This document shows, one piece after another, positions 1 to 5,876 of a DNA stretch of 6,307 nucleotides. Under the pieces are notes generated by a model. It did no database searches. It was not told the DNA's origin and saw only the letters and a list, made by a program, of their open reading frames with translations. The first letter of the stretch is position 1; each line of letters begins with the position of its first letter. The DNA is taken from assembly GCA_026985385.1 (NCBI GenBank), contig JALSQM010000151.1:1-6307 (forward strand). The letters run 5' to 3'. Made by a program: the position numbers and the translations under genes. The DNA is from Acidilobaceae archaeon. GTDB taxonomy: Archaea; Thermoproteota; Thermoprotei_A; Sulfolobales; Acidilobaceae.

Positions 1-915
1 ACCTCGATAGGGGCCCTGGGTGACACGAAGACTCCGATGAAGCTCTCACTCCTCTCAACCATACTGAACTTCGTCCTGGACCCGATACTCATATTCTGGG
101 CCCACCTCGGCGTCCTGGGAGCTGCTCTGGCCACGGCCGCCTCAATAGCTGCTAGCTCCTCCTACGCCATCTACAGCTTCGCCACTGGCAGGCACGGCCT
201 CAGAATAGGGATCCGAGACCTTGTCCCCGACCGCAGGCTCGTGCCACTAATAGCGCGCATCTCAACCCCCGTGGTGGCCCAGCAGCTCGGCACGAGCCTG
301 GGCTTCGTTACAATGATAAGGATAGTATCAGGCCTCGGCACCCCCGTTGTGGCAGCCTACTCTATCGGCCAGGTCGTGTTGAGCTTTGACAGGGTCATAG
401 TGATGCCCATCAACAGGGCCACGAGCATAGTGGTGGCCCAGGCTCTGGGGGCGGAGATGAGGCGTAGGGCCCTCGAGGCGGCCCGCAAGGGTATGGGGCT
501 GATAATGCTCTCCGCGGGATCCTACGTAGCACTCCTCCTAACCATATCGGGGCCCTTCATAGGAGTCTTCACACACGACCCCTTCACGACAGCGGCCGCG
601 GAGAGGATGCTCGTCATATTCGGGCCCAGCATAGTGTTCTTCGGCGTCTTCATGCTATCCAACTCCATAGCTAGGGGGAGCGGTCACACCCTATACATGG
701 CGGTCGTGAGCCTAGCCAGGCTCTGGCTCCTCAGGATACCCCTCTCCTGGCTCCTAGCCTACGCAGCCGGCCTAGGGGACACGGGTCTCTGGATAGGCAT
801 GGCCCTCAGCAACTACGCAGCCGGCCTCCTAGGGGCGGCCTGGGTTCTGAGGGGGCGCTGGGCGGAGGCCGTGATCAGGAGGGCCAGGCCCCGTGAGGCC
901 CTCGTGCACGCCTAG
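1..915 (+). CDS. MATE-family multidrug/cation efflux transporter, C-terminal part (5' end outside window)
   Basis: Integral membrane antiporter of the MATE (NorM/DinF-like) family, which exports drugs or other organic compounds in exchange for Na+ or H+. The frame is open to the window edge: the first codons read TSIGALGDTKTPMK, and GDTKTP is the conserved MATE motif in the N-terminal half. The ATG at 37 is therefore an internal Met, and about 150 residues of a usual 440-470 should lie upstream. The visible 304 residues hold the family's alternating helices: LDPILIF and GVLGAALATA (about residues 26-46), then the second half starting near PVVAQQLG (about 91) with VVAQALGAEMRRRA (about 144-157) and the repeat-like IARGSGHTLY (about 223-232). 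The protein ends in a short Arg-rich tail. Its last 41 bp overlap the 3' end of the convergent MFS gene. The family call is secure; the substrate is unknown. Confidence 0.9.
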   Translation, partial: TSIGALGDTKTPMKLSLLSTILNFVLDPILIFWAHLGVLGAALATAASIAASSSYAIYSFATGRHGLRIGIRDLVPDRRLVPLIARISTPVVAQQLGTSLGFVTMIRIVSGLGTPVVAAYSIGQVVLSFDRVIVMPINRATSIVVAQALGAEMRRRALEAARKGMGLIMLSAGSYVALLLTISGPFIGVFTHDPFTTAAAERMLVIFGPSIVFFGVFMLSNSIARGSGHTLYMAVVSLARLWLLRIPLSWLLAYAAGLGDTGLWIGMALSNYAAGLLGAAWVLRGRWAEAVIRRARPREALVHA

Positions 916-2107
916 AGTCGAGGGGGTGCGCGGCGAGCGCTAGGAGGCCTGCGGCTACGCAGCCGGCGATAGAGAGGCTCACCCACGCCTTTGGGCCGTG
1001 GGCGTCCATGTAGGGGCCCGAGGCGAGGGTTCCCAGTATCCAGCCCAGGTTGAATGCGAGGCTGTAGATGCTGGAGGCGGTGTACCTTATCTCCTCGGGG
1101 CTCCTCGTTAGTATGAAGTTATTACCGGACACCATTATGTGTACATACACCACCCCCAAGAGGGCCTGGGCAGCCACCACGACGAGGGGGCTCCCCGCGT
1201 GGAGGTACATGTAGAACACCAGCCCCGTCGCGGCTAGGCTTGCAGAGTAGACGGGCAACTCCCGGCCCCTAGCCACCCTGGAGGCGAGGGGGGCTGCTAG
1301 GAACTCCGCTATAGGGTTGGCGGCGAGGGCCACGGACGTCCAGGCTATGTTGACTCCGAGCACTACATTGAATATCACTGATAGCACCGAGAAGACCCCG
1401 CTAGAGAAGAAGTTCCTCGCGACGAGGGCAGCTGCCACAAGTGCCACACTAGCTGGGATGGCTCGGAGCCCGGAGACCACACTCCTAGGGCCTCCAACTC
1501 TGACGGGGGGCCTCCAGCCGCAGGCAGCCAGCGAGGAGGCCACACTCACAGCTGCAACAACGTCGAAGGGCAGGGTGAAGAGCCCCAGCCTCCCAACGAG
1601 GAACCCGCTCACCAGCGTTCCAACGGCCATGCCCAGCGCCGAGGTGAGCGCTGTCGCCGTGACCCCCCTGCGGACTCCCGCTATGAGGGAGAGGCTCCCC
1701 AGGGCTATGGGTAGGGCGGTTGCCAGCCCCAAGCCCTGGATGACCCTGAAGAGGTAGACGAGCATGTAGCTGTTATGGAAGGCCATCACACCCTCAACTC
1801 CGACGGCGTTAGCGAGGAGGCCCACGCACACTAGGATATCGGGCCTACCCGTGGCGTCGGCGAGGAGGCCGGCGGCGAGGGTGGAGGGGGTTATAGCTAG
1901 GAAGTAGGCAGTCGCAGCCCACGTTATGAACCTATACTCCCAGCCGAGCCCCTTGAGGTAGAGGGGTAGCCAGAACCCGAAGCCCCCTACTGTGTAGTAG
2001 TACGCAAACGCTGGCAGCGCCGCCCTCACGAGAGACCTCGGGCCCCCCAGATCCGCCACCCCTAAGCGCCCGGGGAGCGGGGCTGCGAGGCGATTATATC
2101 GGCCCAC
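875..2107 (-). CDS. Major facilitator superfamily (MFS) transporter
   Basis: Secondary transporter of the cytoplasmic membrane with about 12 predicted helices in two halves. Visible family motifs are motif A between helices 2 and 3 (residues 80-89, G-LLAD-ATGRP), the motif B-like RVIQGLG at 121-127, and the Gly-rich helix 5 (about 157-174). The central loop is near residues 198-215 and a second Gly-rich helix lies near 351-365. Total length is 410 aa from GTG 2107, normal for MFS. The start is uncertain. GTG 2107 lies about 25 bp from a TTTAAAT box and would be leaderless. GTG 2029 (Val27) has an SD GAGGT with a 5-nt spacer and starts just before helix 1, giving 384 aa; residues 1-26 are not hydrophobic. 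The gene follows the ThDP enzyme gene on the same strand after 125 bp and converges on the MATE gene with a 41-bp overlap. The substrate cannot be named; an organic acid or sugar carrier would suit the neighbours, but that is inference. Confidence 0.88.
   Translation of the reverse strand: MGRYNRLAAPLPGRLGVADLGGPRSLVRAALPAFAYYYTVGGFGFWLPLYLKGLGWEYRFITWAATAYFLAITPSTLAAGLLADATGRPDILVCVGLLANAVGVEGVMAFHNSYMLVYLFRVIQGLGLATALPIALGSLSLIAGVRRGVTATALTSALGMAVGTLVSGFLVGRLGLFTLPFDVVAAVSVASSLAACGWRPPVRVGGPRSVVSGLRAIPASVALVAAALVARNFFSSGVFSVLSVIFNVVLGVNIAWTSVALAANPIAEFLAAPLASRVARGRELPVYSASLAATGLVFYMYLHAGSPLVVVAAQALLGVVYVHIMVSGNNFILTRSPEEIRYTASSIYSLAFNLGWILGTLASGPYMDAHGPKAWVSLSIAGCVAAGLLALAAHPLDSRRARGPHGAWPS
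2027..2039 (-). promoter_or_regulatory. Shine-Dalgarno site and alternative GTG start for the MFS gene
   Basis: On the minus strand GAGGT (2039-2035) is followed by the spacer CTCTC and GTG (2029-2027), in frame as Val27 of the long MFS reading. GAGGT matches the core complementary to the archaeal 16S 3' end, and the spacing is normal. This start puts the initiator Met directly before transmembrane helix 1. A TATA-like ATATAAT at 2093-2099 lies at a workable distance upstream for a leadered transcript. It competes with the leaderless GTG 2107 reading. Confidence 0.5.
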
Positions 2108-2127
2108 TATACTAGACCTGGCATGTG

Positions 2128-2135
2128 ATTTAAAC
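2128..2135 (-). promoter_or_regulatory. Candidate TATA box for the MFS gene
   Basis: The minus strand reads GTTTAAAT here, a good crenarchaeal box A (TTTAAA). Its centre is about 25 bp upstream of GTG 2107, so transcription would begin at or next to that codon, as expected for a leaderless mRNA. A second A/T-rich element, ATATAAT at 2093-2099, would suit initiation near 2070 and translation from GTG 2029. The surrounding DNA is strongly G+C-rich, so both stand out, but neither has an obvious BRE. Confidence 0.5.
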
Positions 2136-2160
2136 CGTGGAACCTACGGGAAGCACTGGA

Positions 2161-2204
2161 GCCCCCGCTACACCGCCGCGGGGCGGTTTGGATGAGCGGG
2201 TGGC
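2161..2204. repeat. Nested inverted repeat in the spacer between the ThDP enzyme and MFS genes
   Basis: An inner stem ACCGCC (2172-2177) pairs with GGCGGT (2182-2187) around a GCGG loop. An outer stem CCCGCT (2164-2169) pairs with AGCGGG (2195-2200), and GCC (2161-2163) pairs with GGC (2202-2204) across one bulged T. The 44-nt element lies 29-72 bp downstream of the ThDP enzyme stop codon on the minus strand. There is no T-tract after it on the minus strand, and only TTT inside it on the plus strand, so it is not a classical terminator. It could be an mRNA 3'-end structure, a protein-binding dyad, or chance pairing in G+C-rich DNA. The rest of the 125-bp spacer shows only the MFS promoter elements. 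Confidence 0.5.
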
Positions 2205-2232
2205 GGGACGTATTCACCGCACCATCAATAAC

Positions 2233-3936
2233 CTAGACGCTGCTCATCTTGAGTGTGTACTCCATGTCTAGGGGCGGCACGTCGTCCTTCGACACTGGGA
2301 GCTCCACTAGCACCTGGCTATCGCCGCTGGCCAGCCTCTCTACGGCCCTACCTATGTCGGAGTCTGACGAGACCCTCACGAACTCCAAGTCGAACGCCTT
2401 AGCTAGCAGTTCGAAGTCGGGGTTCCCTAGGAGGGTCTCGTAGACCCGGCCGCCGAGCTGTAGGATCTGGCGGAGGTAGAGGACCTTGTAGGAGTTGTCG
2501 TTGACCACCACCACGCCGGCCTTGACACCCTCACGCTTGAGCGTCTCGAGGTCCTGAACCGTCATCATGAAGTCTCCATCGCCGACTACCGCCACCACCC
2601 TCTCCCCACCCGCTAGGGCGGCTCCAATCGCTGCTGGGAAGGCGTAGCCCATGGCGCCGAGGTTGGTGGCGGCTAGGAAGCTTCTGGGCCTGTAGACCCT
2701 CATGAACGAGTACGTGTAGAGTACGTGGGTCCCCTGACCGGCAGTCAGGATCCTCGAGCGTGGGAGCGCCTCGTCTAGGGCCTTGAAGAACCTCGCCGGG
2801 TTGGGTAGGCCCCTATACTCCCTGTGGAGGGCGGAGTCCAGCAGCGCCTCCCAGCCTCTGCGGGCCTCGGCGACTAGCCTGTCCCACTCCCCTCTATCAC
2901 TTGCTCTACCCTTGATCCTCGAGAGCAGCTCTTTGAGCGCCTTTAGGGGGCTGGATTTGAAGTGTTCATAGTAGGGGGGCCTCTTCTCCACCGAGGGGTC
3001 GAGGCTCGCAACTACTATCTCCCCCTCGGGCATGAGGGTGTAGGCGTAGGTTGTTATATCGTCGAACTCGTTGCCGAGAACTATGAGTAGGTCGCTCCGG
3101 GCGAAGGCCTGGTCCGCCGCTGTGCTCCCGCCGCCGAAGCCGACCCTGCCCAGGCAGCGGGGGTGATCCTCCGGGCACGCACCCCTACCGTTGCCGCTAG
3201 TCACTATGTAGGCCCCCAGCCTCTCAGCCAGCTCTAGTAGGTCCTCCTGCTTGAAGTGGGGATCCAAGGCCAGCTCCCCGCAGGCGAGTATGAGTGGCCT
3301 CGAGGAATCCTGGAGCAGCTCCTCTACAGTGGAGGCGAAGTCCGCCTCCGAGCCCCCCGGCTCCTCCACTGCCAGCGCCTCGGAGACCCTCGCGCGGTAG
3401 TCGTCGGGCACGCTCACCCTGGACTTCCAGATGTCCTCTCTAACCTCGACCACAACAGGCCCCCGGGGTGGCGTCGCGGCCTCCCTAACAGCCTCCACCA
3501 TTGCCTCAGGCGCGTCTGAGGGGTCCCTGATCGAGTAGAACCCCTTCGATATAGGCGACGCTATAGACTCCTGGTCTACCTCCAGCCAGGCATCAGTCCC
3601 AGCTAGCCTTCTCCTCACTGCACCCGTTACGAGGATAACCGGGATCCTGTCCCTATACGCTATCCCGAGGGAGAGCATCGAGTTCAGAAACCCCGGGCCC
3701 GCGTGGACTGCCGCCGCTGATGGGGTCCCCCTAACCCTGGCCTCGGCGTCCGCAGCTGAGACGGCCACCTGCTCGTGCCTAGTTGTGACGAAGTCTATCT
3801 CACTCCTATAGTCTAGGAGCGTGTCCACGAAGTCTATTATACTCGTGCCTATTATACCGTATATCCTCGGGACACCCGCGGCCGCCAGGGCCTCTGCCAC
3901 CACGGAGGCCACGGTTAGCTCCTTCAACCGCTTCAC
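2233..3936 (-). CDS. ThDP-dependent enzyme of the acetolactate synthase/2-oxoacid decarboxylase superfamily
   Basis: Cytoplasmic ThDP enzyme that decarboxylates a 2-oxoacid and then releases an aldehyde, oxidises it, or condenses it with a second carbonyl. Three domains are visible. The Pyr-binding domain (about 8-170) has the catalytic Glu55 in RHEQ and the GPG loop at 80-82. The central Rossmann-like domain spans about 197-340. The PP domain (about 380-550) has the metal/ThDP motif GDG (452-454) followed 24 residues later by NDN (479-481), and GAMGYAFP at 427-434. The 567-aa length is typical. Glu55 argues against glyoxylate carboligase. The usual ADGYAR after the catalytic Glu is ADAEAR here (62-67). 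No ilvN-like small subunit gene is adjacent, which weakens a biosynthetic acetolactate synthase call. It lies 2 bp after the D-2-hydroxyacid dehydrogenase gene, so a 2-oxoacid made by that enzyme is a reasonable substrate. The start is uncertain: GTG 3936, TTG 3927 (564 aa) or GTG 3912 (559 aa). Confidence 0.88.
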   Translation of the reverse strand: MKRLKELTVASVVAEALAAAGVPRIYGIIGTSIIDFVDTLLDYRSEIDFVTTRHEQVAVSAADAEARVRGTPSAAAVHAGPGFLNSMLSLGIAYRDRIPVILVTGAVRRRLAGTDAWLEVDQESIASPISKGFYSIRDPSDAPEAMVEAVREAATPPRGPVVVEVREDIWKSRVSVPDDYRARVSEALAVEEPGGSEADFASTVEELLQDSSRPLILACGELALDPHFKQEDLLELAERLGAYIVTSGNGRGACPEDHPRCLGRVGFGGGSTAADQAFARSDLLIVLGNEFDDITTYAYTLMPEGEIVVASLDPSVEKRPPYYEHFKSSPLKALKELLSRIKGRASDRGEWDRLVAEARRGWEALLDSALHREYRGLPNPARFFKALDEALPRSRILTAGQGTHVLYTYSFMRVYRPRSFLAATNLGAMGYAFPAAIGAALAGGERVVAVVGDGDFMMTVQDLETLKREGVKAGVVVVNDNSYKVLYLRQILQLGGRVYETLLGNPDFELLAKAFDLEFVRVSSDSDIGRAVERLASGDSQVLVELPVSKDDVPPLDMEYTLKMSSV

Positions 3937-3939
3937 CCC
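3919..3939 (-). promoter_or_regulatory. Two Shine-Dalgarno-like sites bearing on the ThDP enzyme start
   Basis: GTG 3936, the most upstream start, has no SD at a workable distance because it follows the dehydrogenase stop TAG by 2 nt. GGGGTGA (3939-3933) lies 5 nt before an in-frame TTG at 3927-3925 (codon 4 of the long reading). AAGGAG (3924-3919) lies 6 nt before an in-frame GTG at 3912-3910 (codon 9). TTG 3927 would give a start MKELTVASVV, which fits the usual short N-terminus of the superfamily. The sites favour a start downstream of 3936. Confidence 0.5.
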
Positions 3940-4940
3940 TACATGTTGACCACGGCCTGGGGCTCCTCCCCCCTAAGCACCCTTAGCACGTTCTCGACCG
4001 AGAACCTGACTATCCTCTGCCTAGCATCAGTATTCGCCCCCGCTATGTGGGGTGTCACTATTATGTTGACCCTCCCCTCCCTAGCGAGCCTTATGAGGGG
4101 GTGATCCTCGCCCGGCGGCTCCCTGGAGTAGACGTCTAGGGCTGCCCCGCCTATCCAGCCCTCCCTCAACGCCTTCGCGAGCGCCTCCTCGTCGACGATC
4201 TCGCCCCTGGAGGGGTTTATCAGGATGGCCCCAGGCTTCATCGCCCTCAGCTCCCTCTCACCTATCATGCCCCTAGTCTCCTCTGTTAGGGGGAGGTGTA
4301 TCGACACGATATCGGATTCCCTGAGGAGCCTGGGGAGCCTCCTATACTCAACGCCCAGGCTCTCCTCTAGATCCCTGCGCCTGACCTTATCGTAGTAGAG
4401 GAGCCTAACACCCCAGGGTTTGAGCCTCTTAGCGACCTCCGAGCCTATCCTGCCGAGCCCTATTATGCCCCACGTCTTGCCGTAGAGGTCGTAGGTGCCT
4501 AGATCCATGAGCTCCCACTGGGGCCACTCGCCCTGCCTGGTCTTCTCGTGGGCGTAGATGAGCCTCTTCAAGAGGGCGAGCGCCGCCATTATAGTGTATT
4601 CCGCCACCGAGAGAGAGTTGGAGCCCCCAGCGTTGGCTACAGGTATCCCCCGCCTCCTGCAGGCCTCCACATCTATGTGGTCGAAGCCCGTGCTCGGCTG
4701 CTGTATGAGCTTAACCTTCTCCATGTAACTACATACCTCCTCATCTATCTTCATCTTAAAGGTGTAGTCACCTATAACAACGTCGGTCCTCCGAAGCACC
4801 TCCCTCAGCTCCTCCCCACTCTTACCGTAAACGCCGACAACCTCCACCTCTATACCGGTACCCTTGAGGTATGGGGCGAAGTACGACTCTATCAGGGACT
4901 CGGGTAGGGGGCTCATACTCGCTATAACATACCGGGGCAT
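3939..4940 (-). CDS. NAD-dependent D-2-hydroxyacid dehydrogenase (2-oxoacid reductase)
   Basis: Interconverts a D-2-hydroxyacid and its 2-oxoacid with NAD(H) in the cytoplasm; relatives include D-lactate dehydrogenase, glyoxylate/hydroxypyruvate reductase and D-3-phosphoglycerate dehydrogenase. The substrate domain (about 1-105 and the C-terminal helix) surrounds a Rossmann domain with GLGRIG at 161-166. Asp184 (LLYYD) at the end of the next strand favours NAD over NADP. The catalytic triad is present: Arg245 in NPSRG, Glu274 in YSREP and His298 in TPHIAG. The 333-aa length without a C-terminal ACT domain argues against the long, serine-feedback-inhibited phosphoglycerate dehydrogenase. ATG 4940 has GGGGGTG 8 nt upstream. 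It is the first gene of a two-gene operon with the ThDP enzyme (2-bp gap) and is divergent from the aldolase. Its promoter region holds a perfect dyad, suggesting control by a repressor. The family is secure; the substrate is open. Confidence 0.92.
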   Translation of the reverse strand: MPRYVIASMSPLPESLIESYFAPYLKGTGIEVEVVGVYGKSGEELREVLRRTDVVIGDYTFKMKIDEEVCSYMEKVKLIQQPSTGFDHIDVEACRRRGIPVANAGGSNSLSVAEYTIMAALALLKRLIYAHEKTRQGEWPQWELMDLGTYDLYGKTWGIIGLGRIGSEVAKRLKPWGVRLLYYDKVRRRDLEESLGVEYRRLPRLLRESDIVSIHLPLTEETRGMIGERELRAMKPGAILINPSRGEIVDEEALAKALREGWIGGAALDVYSREPPGEDHPLIRLAREGRVNIIVTPHIAGANTDARQRIVRFSVENVLRVLRGEEPQAVVNM

Positions 4941-4948
4941 ATGAAGCG

Positions 4949-4955
4949 CACCCCC
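4949..4955 (-). promoter_or_regulatory. Shine-Dalgarno-like site of the dehydrogenase gene
   Basis: The minus strand reads GGGGGTG, one mismatch from GAGGTG, ending 8 nt before ATG 4940. It supports that ATG over the next in-frame Met (codon 9). Confidence 0.5.
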
Positions 4956-4960
4956 GCATC

Positions 4961-4976
4961 GCCCACTCCAGTGGGC
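4961..4976. promoter_or_regulatory. Perfect 7-bp inverted repeat, candidate operator
   Basis: GCCCACT (4961-4967) and AGTGGGC (4970-4976) are exact reverse complements separated by CC. The 16-bp dyad lies between the TATA element (4984-4989) and the expected start of the minus-strand transcript (about 4961). That is where an archaeal repressor blocks preinitiation-complex assembly or RNA polymerase. It is upstream of the TATA element for the plus-strand aldolase gene, so one protein could affect the two directions differently. The regulator is unknown. Confidence 0.55.
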
Positions 4977-4983
4977 TTAGGGG

Positions 4984-4989
4984 TTTATA
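4984..4989. promoter_or_regulatory. Shared TATA element for the divergent dehydrogenase and aldolase genes
   Basis: This is the only clear A/T-rich box in the 108-bp divergent spacer. It reads TTTATA on the plus strand and TATAAA on the minus strand, both acceptable archaeal TATA sequences. With usual spacing, transcription would start near 5012 for the aldolase (leader about 37 nt, containing its SD) and near 4961 for the dehydrogenase (leader about 20 nt, containing its SD). The flanks are G-runs/C-runs without an obvious BRE on either side, so the preferred direction cannot be read. The spacer contains no small gene. Confidence 0.55.
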
Positions 4990-5004
4990 GGGGGGGTCTA
5001 GCCA

Positions 5005-5021
5005 CGCCTACAGTACAGGCG
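5005..5021. promoter_or_regulatory. Interrupted inverted repeat at the predicted aldolase transcription start
   Basis: CGCCT (5005-5009) and AGGCG (5017-5021) are reverse complements around a 7-bp centre. The dyad covers the expected start of the aldolase transcript, about 25 bp downstream of the TATA element, so a bound protein would block initiation. The arms are short and could be chance. Confidence 0.35.
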
Positions 5022-5034
5022 ATAGGCCTCTAGT

Positions 5035-5039
5035 GGAGG
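5035..5039 (+). promoter_or_regulatory. Shine-Dalgarno site of the aldolase gene
   Basis: GGAGG, continuing as GGAGGGATC, closely matches the complement of the archaeal 16S 3' end. It ends 9 nt before GTG 5049 and supports that start over the next in-frame GTG at 5070. Confidence 0.7.
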
Positions 5040-5048
5040 GATCCTGCG

Positions 5049-5876
5049 GTGCCCGAATCCTACTCTTCTGTGGGTAAGCGCGTCAGGCTCTCCAGGATCG
5101 TGGACCCCAGGGGATCCCTGGTATTCGCGTTCGACCACTGGCTGGAGCACGGCCCCTCCGACTTCCCCCGGGACAGGCTGGATCCTAGAGGGATACTTGA
5201 GGCGGTGATCGACGCTGGCGTGGACGCTGTAATGCTCACCCCGGGTGACGCGAGGCTCTTCTCCGATATATGGGCTGGGAGGACGGCCCTGATAGTCAAG
5301 ATTACCGGTAAGACTAACCTGAGACCCGAGGCCGACAGGCTCCTGCAGAGCGTTATTGGGAGCGTGGAGGAGGCCATAGCCCTCGGGGCAGACGCTGTAG
5401 CCGCTACCGTGTACTGGGGGAGCCCCTACGAGGACATAATGCTCGCCCGCTGGAGCGCCATAAGGGAGGCTACGGAGAGGTACGGGATCCCGGCCCTCCA
5501 GCTAGCCTATCCTAGGGGGCCCACCATAAGGGACAGGCATGCCCTGGACATCGTACTCTACGGCGTCAGGGCGGCGGTCAGCGTTGGGGCGGACCTTATC
5601 AAGACCTACTACACGGGGAGCAGGGAGTCGTTCGCCCTGGTAGTCAAGGCGGCCTCGGGCATCCCCGTTATGATGAGTGGGGGCCCCGCGAGGCACAGCG
5701 CCCTAGAGTTCCTCAGGGACCTCAGGAATGTGAGGGAGGCAGGGGCCGCGGGGGCAGTCGTCGGCAGGAACATCTTCCAGGCACGCGATATACGCGCGAT
5801 GACTAGGGCCTGCAGAGCCGTAATACGGGGCGAGGCCTCCCCGGAGGAGGCGGCTGCGGAGGAGGGGCTCTCTTGA
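5049..5876 (+). CDS. fba: Archaeal class I fructose-bisphosphate aldolase (DhnA family)
   Basis: Cytoplasmic TIM-barrel Schiff-base aldolase that cleaves fructose 1,6-bisphosphate to glyceraldehyde 3-phosphate and dihydroxyacetone phosphate in archaeal glycolysis. The expected active-site pattern is visible: Asp29 in FDHWLEHGP, Tyr154 in YPRG, and the Schiff-base Lys185 in LIKTYYTG. The Tyr-Lys spacing of 31 matches what I recall for Thermoproteus tenax aldolase (Tyr146/Lys177). KITGKTN (84-90), VYWGS (121-125), the phosphate-binding SGGPA (210-214) and VGRNIFQ (238-244) are family blocks. The 275-aa length is usual. Trp31 replaces the Gly that commonly follows DH. The start GTG 5049 has a strong SD. 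The stop overlaps the kinase start by 4 bp (TTGA), suggesting translational coupling. The related 2-amino-3,7-dideoxy-D-threo-hept-6-ulosonate synthase is the main alternative, but the adjacent PfkB kinase and the KITGKT/YPRG blocks favour the aldolase. Confidence 0.92.
   Translation: MPESYSSVGKRVRLSRIVDPRGSLVFAFDHWLEHGPSDFPRDRLDPRGILEAVIDAGVDAVMLTPGDARLFSDIWAGRTALIVKITGKTNLRPEADRLLQSVIGSVEEAIALGADAVAATVYWGSPYEDIMLARWSAIREATERYGIPALQLAYPRGPTIRDRHALDIVLYGVRAAVSVGADLIKTYYTGSRESFALVVKAASGIPVMMSGGPARHSALEFLRDLRNVREAGAAGAVVGRNIFQARDIRAMTRACRAVIRGEASPEEAAAEEGLS
5861..5865 (+). promoter_or_regulatory. Shine-Dalgarno site of the PfkB kinase gene
   Basis: GGAGG lies inside the 3' end of the aldolase gene and ends 7 nt before the TTG at 5873. 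The good match and spacing support TTG 5873 over the in-frame GTG at 5888, which would also remove the first residues of the N-terminal strand. Confidence 0.65.

Noticed and set aside
37..39. ATG as the true start of the MATE gene
   Set aside because: The frame is open to base 1 and the residues just upstream (GALGDTKTP) form a conserved MATE motif, so this Met is internal.
952..965. Hairpin CGGCT-ACGC-AGCCG
   Set aside because: It is a 5-bp stem inside the MFS coding region without a T-tract or regulatory position; chance is likely in G+C-rich DNA.
1317..1757. Plus-strand 146-codon reading frame
   Set aside because: It is antisense to the MFS gene and has a low-complexity Thr/Ala/Pro-rich composition, typical of a shadow of a G+C-rich gene.
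2108..2232. Box C/D small RNA or tRNA in the spacer
   Set aside because: No RTGATGA/CTGA box pair and no cloverleaf could be found on either strand.
2233..3936. Glyoxylate carboligase or biosynthetic IlvB as the specific name
   Set aside because: Glyoxylate carboligase lacks the catalytic Glu seen here as Glu55. An IlvB call lacks support because no regulatory subunit gene is adjacent and the expected FAD-region wording is only partly matched.
4548..4907. Plus-strand 119-codon reading frame
   Set aside because: It is antisense to the dehydrogenase, whose catalytic residues are all intact, and it shows no recognisable motif.
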